Positions 25,632-33,149 of a stretch of 45,977 bases of DNA are shown here, piece by piece (position 1 is the stretch's first letter; each line of letters starts with the position of its first letter). The notes under the pieces were generated by a model. That model saw only the letters and a list, made by a program, of their open reading frames with translations, ran no database searches and was not told the origin of the DNA. The stretch is from Acidobacteriota bacterium (lineage in GTDB: Bacteria; Acidobacteriota; Terriglobia; Acidiferrales; UBA7541): positions 132,125-178,101 of the forward strand of contig PLUM01000010.1 of assembly GCA_003165465.1 (NCBI GenBank). Reading direction: 5' to 3'. The translations under genes were made by a program, and so were the position numbers.

Positions 25632-26591
25632 ATGACGCACACGATAGCGAGATCCGATCCTTCGCAAAGCGCGGCGCTTAAGAAGCGCCGCGCATTGCCG
25701 CACAATTTCAAAATCGATCCGCGCGCAAAAACCATCACCAACCGGGAATTTCAACTCTTCCAGAAATTGATTTTCAGGGTTGCGGGAATCTGGTTGACGC
25801 CGTCGAAGACGTCGCTGTTGGTAGGACGCCTCTCCAAGCGGCTGCGGCAGCTCGAACTCGATACGTTTGACGAATATTATAATATTGTATGCGAAAGCAA
25901 GGATGAGCTGACGTGCATGCTGGACGCGATCTCGACGAACGAGACGCATTTCTTTCGCGAGTCCATGCAGTTTGAATTCCTGGAAAAGCGAATCGTGCCG
26001 CAATGGATGGCCGATGCCAGCGACGGGAAACGCAACCGCACGGTCAGGGTGTGGAGCGCCGGATGCTCGACCGGGCAGGAGCCGTATTCCCTGGCCATGA
26101 CCTTGCTCCACCACCTGCCGCCGTCCGCGGGATGGACAATCGACATTCATGCCACCGATCTCTCGACCCGCGTTCTGGACATCGCCAAGGCGGCTACCTG
26201 GGAATTCGGCAAAGCCGGCGAAATTCCGGACCATTTCCTGAGAGCGTTCATGCTCCGGGGGTACGGCGATCAAAAGGGCAAAATGAAGGCCAGGCCCGAG
26301 ATCCGATCTCTAATCCATTTTTCGCAGCTGAACTTAAATGACGCAAACTATCCCGTTCATGGCAAGTTCGATCTGATTCTTTGCCGCAATGTGCTGATTT
26401 ATTTTAACCTCGACACCCGCACGCAGATTGTGCGCCGCCTGCTGCAACACCTTACGCCGCAAGGCTATTTGTTTGTCGGGCATTCCGAGAGCCTTCATGC
26501 GATGACCGGCGAACTCCACAGCATCATTCCGACAATTTACAAACAGGGAGCCGGAGAAAAAGGCGGGAAGCGTGCCCATGCCACGAAATAA
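25632..26591 (+). CDS. cheR: Chemoreceptor methyltransferase CheR
   Basis: This 319-residue protein has the CheR N-terminal all-helical domain (FQKLIFRVAGIWLTPSKTSL, VGRLSKRLRQLELDTFDEYY) and the SAM-binding domain (VRVWSAGCSTGQEPYSLAM; IHATDLSTRVLDIAKAA; FDLILCRNVLIYF; YLFVGHSESL). It methylates receptor glutamates with S-adenosylmethionine. The first 30 residues are extra and basic. It overlaps cheB by 14 bp. The tether-like end of the receptor could recruit it. Confidence 0.95.
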   Translation: MTHTIARSDPSQSAALKKRRALPHNFKIDPRAKTITNREFQLFQKLIFRVAGIWLTPSKTSLLVGRLSKRLRQLELDTFDEYYNIVCESKDELTCMLDAISTNETHFFRESMQFEFLEKRIVPQWMADASDGKRNRTVRVWSAGCSTGQEPYSLAMTLLHHLPPSAGWTIDIHATDLSTRVLDIAKAATWEFGKAGEIPDHFLRAFMLRGYGDQKGKMKARPEIRSLIHFSQLNLNDANYPVHGKFDLILCRNVLIYFNLDTRTQIVRRLLQHLTPQGYLFVGHSESLHAMTGELHSIIPTIYKQGAGEKGGKRAHATK

Positions 26592-27708
26592 CGAGGGCTC
26601 CACGATTCAAGTTCTGGTGGTGGACGATTCCGCCGTGGTGCGCCAGATGATGCAGTCCGTTCTTTCTCAAGAACGCGACATGGTCGTAACGGTTGCCGCG
26701 GACCCCATCTTCGCAATGGAAAAGATGAAGCAGCTCCGCCCGAGCGTCATCGTCCTGGATCTCGAGATGCCGCGCATGGACGGCCTTACCTTCCTTCACA
26801 AAATCATGACGGAAGATCCCATCCCCACGTTGATCTGCTCCAGTGTCGCCGCGCGCGGAACGGTCGCGGCCATCCAGGCGTTGCAGGGAGGCGCGGTTGG
26901 CATCGTTACCAAACCCAAGCTCGGAGTGGGCAAGTTTCTCCACGAATCGGCCGTGATGCTGATTGATGCCGTGCGTTCCGCGGCGGCGGCCCGGGTCGAA
27001 CGGCGATTCAAAGTCCGGGACCAGGAAAGGGACCAGGAAAGGGACCAGGAAAGGCCCAAGCCGGTTGTACCCCGTGCCCCTGTTTTGTTCCCTGCGGCCA
27101 GTGGAGAACGACTTGTTGCCATCGGCGCTTCCACCGGCGGCACCGAGGCGCTTGCGGCCATTCTTACCGCCATGCCCAGGAATTCGCCCGGGATTGTGAT
27201 TGTGCAACACATGCCGGAACTGTTCACCGCCGCATTCGCCAAATGGCTCGATAATGTTTGCCAGATGGATGTCAAGGAAGCGGAAGATGGCGACGTGATC
27301 GCTCCCGGAAGAGTATTCATCGCTCCCGGCAACCTGCACACGTCCGTGATTCGCCGGGGTTCGCATTTCAAAATTCGAGTAACCGACGGGCCGCTGGTTT
27401 CGCGCCACCGCCCCAGTGTTGACGTCTTGTTCCAATCCGTGGCCCGAACCGTGGGCAGCGACGCGTTGGGCGTAATTCTGACAGGCATGGGGGATGACGG
27501 CGCAAAAGGATTGCTGGAAATGCGCGCAGCGGGTGCTTATACCATCGCACAGGACGAAGCCACCTGCGTTGTGTTCGGTATGCCGAAGGAGGCCATCCGG
27601 CGCGGCGCAGTCCATCAGACATTGCCGCTGGAGTCGATTTCCGGGGCGCTAATCCATTTTGGAAGCAGCGACGCGGCGATACCGGCGACGCGGCCCATTG
27701 CTCGTTAG
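26578..27708 (+). CDS. cheB: Chemotaxis methylesterase CheB
   Basis: This 376-residue protein has a receiver domain (VVDDSAVVRQMM; phospho-Asp D61 in VIVLDLEMPRMDG; Lys in VTKPK) and a C-terminal methylesterase with Ser185 in GASTGG, His211 in VQHMP and Asp307 in GMGDDG. The linker carries three tandem 12-bp repeats coding DQER (27019-27054). It removes receptor methyl groups and deamidates Gln. I chose ATG 26578 (GGGAAG upstream) over GTG 26572. The last 106 bp of the gene and 37 bp beyond it are duplicated at 28765-28907. Confidence 0.95.
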   Translation: MPRNNEGSTIQVLVVDDSAVVRQMMQSVLSQERDMVVTVAADPIFAMEKMKQLRPSVIVLDLEMPRMDGLTFLHKIMTEDPIPTLICSSVAARGTVAAIQALQGGAVGIVTKPKLGVGKFLHESAVMLIDAVRSAAAARVERRFKVRDQERDQERDQERPKPVVPRAPVLFPAASGERLVAIGASTGGTEALAAILTAMPRNSPGIVIVQHMPELFTAAFAKWLDNVCQMDVKEAEDGDVIAPGRVFIAPGNLHTSVIRRGSHFKIRVTDGPLVSRHRPSVDVLFQSVARTVGSDALGVILTGMGDDGAKGLLEMRAAGAYTIAQDEATCVVFGMPKEAIRRGAVHQTLPLESISGALIHFGSSDAAIPATRPIAR

Positions 27709-27745
27709 CGGCAAACACCTTTCCAAGGAATGGCATGGCCGCAAA
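27603..27745 (+). repeat. cheB 3'-end duplication, copy 1
   Basis: 143 bp covering the last codons of cheB and the sequence just after its stop match 28765-28907 with a few substitutions and no gaps. Flanks differ completely. Confidence 0.9.
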
Positions 27746-27806
27746 GCAGGGGAAACCTGACGTAGCCATCGTTGATATCACTATGCCCATTTTAGATGGG
27801 CTGGAG
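27735..27806 (+). pseudogene. Scrap of a response-regulator receiver domain
   Basis: About 24 codons read MAAKQGKPDVAIVDITMPIL then DGLE, which is the phospho-Asp strand and loop of a NarL-type receiver. The sequence on both sides is unrelated to a receiver: upstream is the duplicated cheB tail and downstream the frame runs through non-homologous, lower-GC sequence to 27947. It marks an old joint rather than a gene. From 27807 to the promoter at 27957 nothing else is recognisable. Confidence 0.6.
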
Positions 27807-27956
27807 CATTGCACACTGACAGGGTTGGGTGTGCGTTATCAGTCGGCGGGGAAGTCAAAATGGAAATTCCTGCTGAGTATAACTTTAGGGCTGGAGATTG
27901 AGGCTGTGCAGCAGACCGGCATTCCCCATCTAAAATACCTAGAATAAATATTAGTA

Positions 27957-27985
27957 TTGACAATAGTTATCCAACGAACTATATA
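27957..27985 (+). promoter_or_regulatory. Strong sigma-70-type promoter in the low-GC patch
   Basis: A perfect TTGACA (27957-27962) is followed after 17 bp by TATATA (27980-27985). Transcription would begin near 27992, about 36 bp before the ATG at 28028, which supports that start for the small zinc-ribbon-like gene. Confidence 0.6.
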
Positions 27986-28027
27986 GGTTGTATAAATGAG
28001 TTGAGCAACTATTCACTCATCGCCTAT

Positions 28028-28294
28028 ATGAACTTCATGCTGATGGAATCTCTTGTGCCCCCACGAGAAAAATATGTCTGTCAGTCAAAGGGTTGTCGCC
28101 GTGAAATTGAGATCGAAATCCCACCTCGCCACGGAGCCAAAGAAATCTCAAATCCGAGATGCACGTGCGGTTCGGAAATGAAGGGTCCTTGTTCGAGGCC
28201 TGTTATTACAATACTCTCCATAGCCCATCAAAACCTCTCAGCCCAAACATCGAATGGTACGTACATGACCCCTGGTTTTGCCGGCACTCATTGA
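28028..28294 (+). CDS. Small zinc-ribbon-like protein
   Basis: This 88-residue protein contains YVCQSKGCRREIEIEI and, 16 residues on, NPRCTCGSEMK, that is C-x4-C and C-x-C, a plausible four-Cys metal site of rubredoxin/zinc-ribbon type. The rest (RPVITILSIAHQNLSAQ) is unremarkable. The start may be ATG 28028, 28037 or 28043, none with a clear ribosome site; the promoter at 27957 argues against the TTG at 28001. Base composition is lower in GC than the surroundings. The function is unknown; it could be a transferred or orphan gene. Confidence 0.5.
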   Translation: MNFMLMESLVPPREKYVCQSKGCRREIEIEIPPRHGAKEISNPRCTCGSEMKGPCSRPVITILSIAHQNLSAQTSNGTYMTPGFAGTH

Positions 28295-28333
28295 ACCGCA
28301 ATGAATATGGTGCTCGGGGAAGGATATTTCATT

Positions 28334-28600
28334 ATGAGAAGGATATCGACACTAGTTGAGATCGTCCTAGCAGCAACTCTTTTGATCCTGGGACTCTATA
28401 TAACGTCGTACGAATGGAGCCCAAACAACAAATTGGCCAATGACGGAGTTGCCCTGATCGGTGGTGCATTCTGCTTTACGCTGGGTTCAATCGTTTTAAT
28501 CCCGGCCGTCAGATCTGTCATTTGGCATTGGCAGATGCTGCGACAGTCAGCGCCAAGTCGGCATCTGGACAAAGCCGCTTCTCACTCCAACCATACCTAA
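28334..28600 (+). CDS. Small membrane protein, two predicted helices
   Basis: This 88-residue protein starts MRRISTLVEIVLAATLLILG, with a first helix (VEIVLAATLLILGLYIT) and a second (VALIGGAFCFTLGSIVLIP) and a basic, hydrophilic C-terminus (RQSAPSRHLDKAASHSNHT). ATG 28334 has AAGGA upstream at about 9 nt; earlier ATGs at 28301 and 28307 lack one. It follows the zinc-ribbon-like gene by 39 bp and may share its promoter. No family is recognised. Confidence 0.5.
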   Translation: MRRISTLVEIVLAATLLILGLYITSYEWSPNNKLANDGVALIGGAFCFTLGSIVLIPAVRSVIWHWQMLRQSAPSRHLDKAASHSNHT

Positions 28601-28764
28601 TGAGAAGATGCGTACCACTGAAACTGGCTTGCCTACAAGCCATCTCATAAATGGTTTTTGTGGCTTAATCAGCATGGCATATTCCACGTTGATTCCGAAT
28701 TACACCGTGGTGATTCCAGACCAATGTTCTTATTCTCACGATGCATGAGTCAGACCAGATGGTC

Positions 28765-28907
28765 CGGCGCAGTCCATCAGACATTGCCGCTGGAGTCGAT
28801 TTCCGGGGCGCTAATCCATTTTGGAAGCCGCGACGCGGCGATACCGGTGGCGCGGCCCATTGCTCGTTAGCGGCGAACACCTTTCCAAGGAATGGCACGG
28901 CCACAAA
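28765..28907 (+). pseudogene. Duplicated 3' end of cheB (fragment)
   Basis: The segment codes for the cheB C-terminus (GAVHQTLPLESISGALIHFG, then RDAAIPVARPIAR and a stop) and continues 37 bp into the downstream spacer. It has no start, no catalytic residues and sits about 1.16 kb after the real gene end. Differences from cheB are few, so the event is fairly recent. Confidence 0.85.
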
Positions 28908-29134
28908 TACCGCCGAATTGCTTACGTTTGGGGTCGTACCACTACGGGTCACGGAGGCCAGCGCGGCATTGTTCGTTGCATTTCCGATACAAACTGCGGC
29001 GGAAATGTCCTCGCGGATGGGGCAAGCCAAGCAACTGTTGCGGATTGGTTCATTAAGTATGCAGGCATGCTTTTCGAGTAGTGCCAGTTTGGAACATTGA
29101 TTGTTTTTTAGTATTTCCTTCACGGGGTATGTAT
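28908..29134. other. Stretch without a recognised gene
   Basis: Between the cheB-tail copy and the -10-like element I see short open frames in three phases and no ribosome site or family match. Together with 28601-28764 it appears to be non-coding or decayed sequence. Confidence 0.4.
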
Positions 29135-29140
29135 TATAAT
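29135..29140 (+). promoter_or_regulatory. Consensus -10 (TATAAT) upstream of the large secreted protein gene
   Basis: A perfect TATAAT lies in an AT-rich stretch about 160 bp before ATG 29298. No convincing -35 is found at 16-18 bp. It is the best promoter candidate for the gene. Confidence 0.4.
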
Positions 29141-29297
29141 TGTTATCCTCAGCAAGATTTGTGAATTGTTTCTCTGAGGTCCGGAAATGCCGTCCAGGGT
29201 GGGCGTCTTTCCGATGCCGAATCGATAGAACGAATTCTAAATCGGGCGTTTGCGACTTGCCAAGCAAATCGTCAGCGTCAGCAATGCAACGAGGCTA

Positions 29298-32147
29298 ATG
29301 AAAATGAACAGTACCCGGCAAATCCGACTGGCCCAAATTCTACCTGGGATTTCCAATGGGAATCCTTCCGGCAAAGCTTCCGATGTTCGTCGTAGGCGGG
29401 TTCCGAGTCTGACTTCAACTCTCCGACTTGCGGCTGCGATCATGGTGGCTGCGCTCGCGGCGGGCCCCGTATTTGCGCAGAAGGAAACCGCCGGATTTCC
29501 CGAAGACTGGAGCCATCACCACGTGGTGTTCTCCAACCCAGGGACGTTTGATAAGGCCATCCGAAGCGGCTCGTTCGACGGTTGGTATAAGACCGTCAAC
29601 GATCCCCGCTTCACGTTCCAACAGCTCAGGCGGGCGGCGCATCATAACAACGGTAAGCCGAAGCGGGAGCGGCAGGACGCCACTCTTCAGCGGGACTGGA
29701 GCGCCACACTCGGCGGTGCTGGAGTTGCGCCGGGCATGTACCCTGCCAAGTATCAGTTCATCAACGGCCCCGGTACGCCGAACTGTTCTGACTATGTCGT
29801 TTTCTCCGTGAACAAAGGCGGTGTCTCGGGAAGCCAGCCGAATATCGTTGGGTACACAAATCTGTACGTAAACGCGGCGGGCACCGGTTTCTGCCCGGGC
29901 AACGCGCCCAAGGTTTTGTTCTCCTACTTCGTTGGTAATGGAACGCTGCGAACCTCCCCAGTCCTGGGGCCCCTCAGCGGCCAGGTAGCTTACGTGGGAT
30001 CCCAGTTCCACGTGCTGAAAGGCGCGGGGACCGGAGGCAGTAACGGCACCATCGCGGCTCCGGTCGCACCGGGAGCTGGAAACACCGCTTCCGACACATC
30101 CTTGCTGTTGAGCGGCTCCGTGGGCATCACGCGTTCGTCACCGTTCTACGATTACGCAAATGACGTGGCCTACGTGGGAGACGACAGTGGACAGCTCCAC
30201 AAAATTACCCCTGTCTTCAACGGAACGCCAAAAGAAGTAATCAGTTCGTCGGGTGCGAATATCTGGCCCGCGGTCGTGTCCACTCAGTCCAGCAAGATTC
30301 TGACCAGCCCGATTTTCGACGGCGGGACCCATGTGTACGTTGGGGACTCGTCCGGATATCTGTACTCTGTCAATTCCACAACTGGTAGTGGAACGGGCGG
30401 CGTTACCGCGTCGGGCCAATTGGGTAGCGGAGTCGGCATTGGCATTGTGGACCCTCCGATCCTGGATGGCACTGCCAAGAGCCTTTATGTTTTCGTTAGC
30501 CAAAGTATCGCCTCCCCCACGCATGGCGCTGTGGTCGTATTCAACATCTCCAGCGGCCTTACCGCCGGCAGCACAGGGACGTCCGCCAACCTGGGAACGA
30601 ACAGCGGCACGTTGCCGCTCTACGCCGGAGATTTCGATAACACGTACTACTCGTCGTCGAATGGCGCTGAACCCGCCGGAAACCTCTATGCCTGTGGAAA
30701 CGTGGGCGGAAATCCCACCTTGTACGTAGTCCCCATCACCTACTCCAGCGGACCACTTCTGGGCACCGTGGTTACGGGGCCGGTCCTAGCCAGTGGCACC
30801 GTCGGCTGCGCGCCATTTACCGACTATTTCAACACGAGCACGAGCCAAGACTGGCTTTTCGGGAGTGTTCCTGGCAATTCGTGTGGCGCGACGGGAGGAA
30901 CCACAGCGGGCGGCTGCGTCATGAGCTTCAACATAACCACAGCTCTGACGAACACGACGCCCGGACCCTGGACGCCATCGACGTTGTATGCCACAAACGC
31001 CGAAATCGTGGACACGAGCGGACGCATTCAGAAGTGCACGGGCGGCGGGTGCGGCGGGACCGTCTCGACTAGCGGCACCTCCGCGCCGGCTTGGACCGCG
31101 ACAACAACGACCGATGGCATTAACGCAGCCGCCACCTCTACCCTGACCCTCTCCGCGAATGGCGCAGTCAGTGGCGCTACCGTAACGATCGGATCGGTGA
31201 CTCTGATGGCCAGCGCGCCCGTTAAGGCTACCGGTACCGTCACCGTTGATTCCACCTTGGCTTCGACTGACACTGTCCAGATTGGGAGCCTCACTTACTC
31301 CTTCGCTTCTGCCGGCACCCCAGTACTCAGTAGCACCCATTGGGTGTACCGCTCGTCGACGAGCAATTGCAGCTCGGGCTGCACCGCCGCCTCAACCACT
31401 CAAATCGCGGCCAACCTGGAGGCTGCAATTAACCTGGATCCGACAAAGTGCGCTACAACAACAGGTGGCACCTGCTATTTCACCGGAACCGGGGGAGTTA
31501 CGGCCAACACAACCGTCGTGGCAACTGCTCAAGCTACGACTAGGATCAGCCTGAGCGCGATAACGCCTGGTACGAGTGGCAACTCCATAACCATGGCGTG
31601 CACCGCCGGAACTGGCACCTTCAGTTTTAATGGTGGTGCCGCCTGCGCAAGCACAGCGACGACTTCGTTCACCGGTGGCACCAACGGTTCGAATGGCGCC
31701 CCGAACTTTCAATACTGGTCGGGATCGGCTGCAGTCACTGCCACTCAGTTGGCCGCCAACATCGTGGCGGCTATCACCGCAGCCGAGGAGACCACTGCCG
31801 GGATTACCGCCCCAACCTATACCAGCGGCAACGCATTCTTCACGATCACTGCCGCCTCCACCGGAGAGGCCGGTAACAGTATCACCGTCGGCGGAACTTT
31901 GGCCAGTGCCACTTGGAGTCCGTCGTCGACCCACCTTGCGGGCGGGACGAGCGCCTTGACGTGGTCAAGCCAAGGCGCCGCTACCGCTACGAGCTCGACA
32001 ACGGTCCCGGAGCCTACGGGCGCCAGCGGAATCATTATCGATAATTCGGGCAGCGCCGCCGGTGAGGCCAACATCTATTTCGGCACGTTGAGCGGCACTG
32101 GCGCACAGAACGCGGCGATTAAGATGACTCAATCGCTGTTGCAGTAG
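29298..32147 (+). CDS. Large secreted repeat protein with propeller-like and phage-type modules
   Basis: This protein of about 949 residues has a twin-basic lead (VRRRRVPSL) and hydrophobic segment LRLAAAIMVAALAAGPVFAQ, so export is likely. Residues of about 230-540 repeat blocks such as SSPFYDYANDVAYVGDDSGQ and SKILTSPIFDGGTHVYVGDS, typical of beta-propeller blades. The C-terminal third is Thr/Ser/Gly-rich with phrases ATGTVTVDSTLASTDTVQIG, QIAANLEAAINLDP and TPGTSGNSITMAC, a module style found in phage tail and bacterial surface proteins. Cys pairs are present in the repeats. The start is uncertain (TTG 29250, ATG 29298 after GAGG, or ATG 29304). Role unknown; perhaps a surface or adhesion protein. 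It precedes the RiPP-like operon on the same strand. Confidence 0.75.
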   Translation: MKMNSTRQIRLAQILPGISNGNPSGKASDVRRRRVPSLTSTLRLAAAIMVAALAAGPVFAQKETAGFPEDWSHHHVVFSNPGTFDKAIRSGSFDGWYKTVNDPRFTFQQLRRAAHHNNGKPKRERQDATLQRDWSATLGGAGVAPGMYPAKYQFINGPGTPNCSDYVVFSVNKGGVSGSQPNIVGYTNLYVNAAGTGFCPGNAPKVLFSYFVGNGTLRTSPVLGPLSGQVAYVGSQFHVLKGAGTGGSNGTIAAPVAPGAGNTASDTSLLLSGSVGITRSSPFYDYANDVAYVGDDSGQLHKITPVFNGTPKEVISSSGANIWPAVVSTQSSKILTSPIFDGGTHVYVGDSSGYLYSVNSTTGSGTGGVTASGQLGSGVGIGIVDPPILDGTAKSLYVFVSQSIASPTHGAVVVFNISSGLTAGSTGTSANLGTNSGTLPLYAGDFDNTYYSSSNGAEPAGNLYACGNVGGNPTLYVVPITYSSGPLLGTVVTGPVLASGTVGCAPFTDYFNTSTSQDWLFGSVPGNSCGATGGTTAGGCVMSFNITTALTNTTPGPWTPSTLYATNAEIVDTSGRIQKCTGGGCGGTVSTSGTSAPAWTATTTTDGINAAATSTLTLSANGAVSGATVTIGSVTLMASAPVKATGTVTVDSTLASTDTVQIGSLTYSFASAGTPVLSSTHWVYRSSTSNCSSGCTAASTTQIAANLEAAINLDPTKCATTTGGTCYFTGTGGVTANTTVVATAQATTRISLSAITPGTSGNSITMACTAGTGTFSFNGGAACASTATTSFTGGTNGSNGAPNFQYWSGSAAVTATQLAANIVAAITAAEETTAGITAPTYTSGNAFFTITAASTGEAGNSITVGGTLASATWSPSSTHLAGGTSALTWSSQGAATATSSTTVPEPTGASGIIIDNSGSAAGEANIYFGTLSGTGAQNAAIKMTQSLLQ

Positions 32148-32270
32148 AAAGCCGCAGGAGAACGCGGCGCAGAGTGAGCCGACACGTTTGTTTTGGAAAT
32201 CGCACAAGCAAAATTGCCGGCGCCGTCAATACTTCTCGAACCTTTGCACTTCGCTACCTAGGGATGAGGC

Positions 32271-32300
32271 TTGCACTGGAGCCGAAAAAGGGGATAAGAT
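32271..32300 (+). promoter_or_regulatory. Possible promoter for the RiPP-like operon
   Basis: TTGCAC (32271-32276) and TAAGAT (32295-32300) are 18 bp apart, 70 bp before the precursor ATG. The hexamers match only in part, so this is weak; no better candidate lies in 32148-32369. Confidence 0.25.
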
Positions 32301-32369
32301 AAGCCGGGTTGGTGGAAGTGATATGCATTCCTTGCGCCGGTCACTACGCGGAAAGCAGAGGTCCGAAGC

Positions 32370-32549
32370 ATGAAAAAAGAATTCCAGGGCAGGCTTCCCG
32401 ACAAGGTTAAGGACGAGTCCGCTGCGGAAGCAGTGGCTTACCAGAAGCCTGCGTTCCGATGCGAGCGTGTATTCGAAACCATGGCGTTGTCCTGTGGAAA
32501 GGTCGGCCCCACACAAGAGCAGTGCAAGTTTAATCGAAAATCCTCCTGA
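32370..32549 (+). CDS. Candidate RiPP precursor peptide (59 residues, three Cys)
   Basis: The ATG at 32370 has AGAGG about 8 nt upstream and opens a 59-codon frame ending TGA 9 bp before the peptidase gene. The N-terminal half is charged and leader-like (MKKEFQGRLPDKVKDESAAE). It is followed by YQKPAF, which resembles the YxxPxL element bound by PqqD-like recognition domains, and a C-terminal part with Cys31, Cys42 and Cys52 (FETMALSCGKVGPTQEQC, then KFNRKSS). It precedes a peptidase, an HPrK-like ATPase, a PqqD-like protein and a radical SAM/SPASM enzyme. That this is the substrate is inference from size, position and motif; I recognise no named family. Confidence 0.65.
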   Translation: MKKEFQGRLPDKVKDESAAEAVAYQKPAFRCERVFETMALSCGKVGPTQEQCKFNRKSS

Positions 32550-32558
32550 GAACATGCG

Positions 32559-33149
32559 GTGAAAATCGAATCGTCGCCACAATCCCGGCAGACCATGAGA
32601 GTCAAGCTCGGATGCGAGTTGGTGCGCAATTTCGGACAAGTCCGGTTTACCGCGCTCGGTTCCAGCATGATTCCCACGCTTTACCCCGGGGATATTCTGA
32701 CTGTCCAGGGGTGTTGCGCCTCGGAAATTGTGCGCGGAGAACTTGTTGCCTATATGCGCGACGATCGGATGTATGCCCATCGTGTTGTGGGCAAAAGGGA
32801 ATCCGGAGGCGTCCTGGAATTCGTCACGCGAGGCGACGCGCTCTTGCAGGACGATCCCGCCGTCGATGAAAGCGAGATGCTGGGCAGAGTCACGCTCGTG
32901 AGGCGTGGTTCGCGGGAAATAATTCCCAGTAGAAAACTTTCCGTACTTTTGCGGTTCGCGGCCTGGACGATCCGGCGATCCGATGCGTCCGTAAGATTGC
33001 TTCTGTGGCTGCACTTATTTCTCGGGCGACTTTCGCAACGATCCGCACAACGATCCGCACAACGATCCGCGCAACGATCCGCACTACAATCTTCACGACA
33101 AGTACCCATGGTTCAAGCCGATGAGAATTGCCGGCAGGAGCCCTCATGA
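32559..33149 (+). CDS. S26-type signal-peptidase-like protease (Ser/His)
   Basis: This 196-residue protein has the S26/S24 core: GSSMIPTLYPGDILTVQ with catalytic Ser36, and MYAHRVVGKRE with His74 where bacterial leader peptidases have Lys. A Ser/His pair is known from the SipW/Sec11/archaeal type. A later hydrophobic stretch (VRLLLWLHLFLG) could be a membrane anchor, followed by a tail with four tandem QRSA repeats coded by 12-bp units. Start GTG 32559 lies 9 bp after the precursor stop; ATG 32595 is an alternative. It may remove a leader or signal from the peptide encoded just upstream (inference). The end overlaps the next gene by 4 bp. Confidence 0.8.
   Translation: MKIESSPQSRQTMRVKLGCELVRNFGQVRFTALGSSMIPTLYPGDILTVQGCCASEIVRGELVAYMRDDRMYAHRVVGKRESGGVLEFVTRGDALLQDDPAVDESEMLGRVTLVRRGSREIIPSRKLSVLLRFAAWTIRRSDASVRLLLWLHLFLGRLSQRSAQRSAQRSAQRSALQSSRQVPMVQADENCRQEPS
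33039..33086 (+). repeat. Four tandem 12-bp units in the peptidase gene
   Basis: Units of CGATCCGCACAA at 33039, 33051, 33063 and 33075 (last two with one or two changes) keep the reading frame and code for a Ser-Ala-Gln-Arg repeat in the C-terminal tail. Confidence 0.9.

Noticed and set aside
26524..27615. 363-codon minus-strand frame opposite cheB
   Set aside because: It is a shadow frame with no recognisable domain; CheB has its full catalytic set on the other strand.
32226..33014. 262-codon minus-strand frame covering the candidate precursor and peptidase
   Set aside because: It runs antisense to a gene with clear S26 motifs and has no ribosome site; its presence does not weaken the small plus-strand precursor frame.
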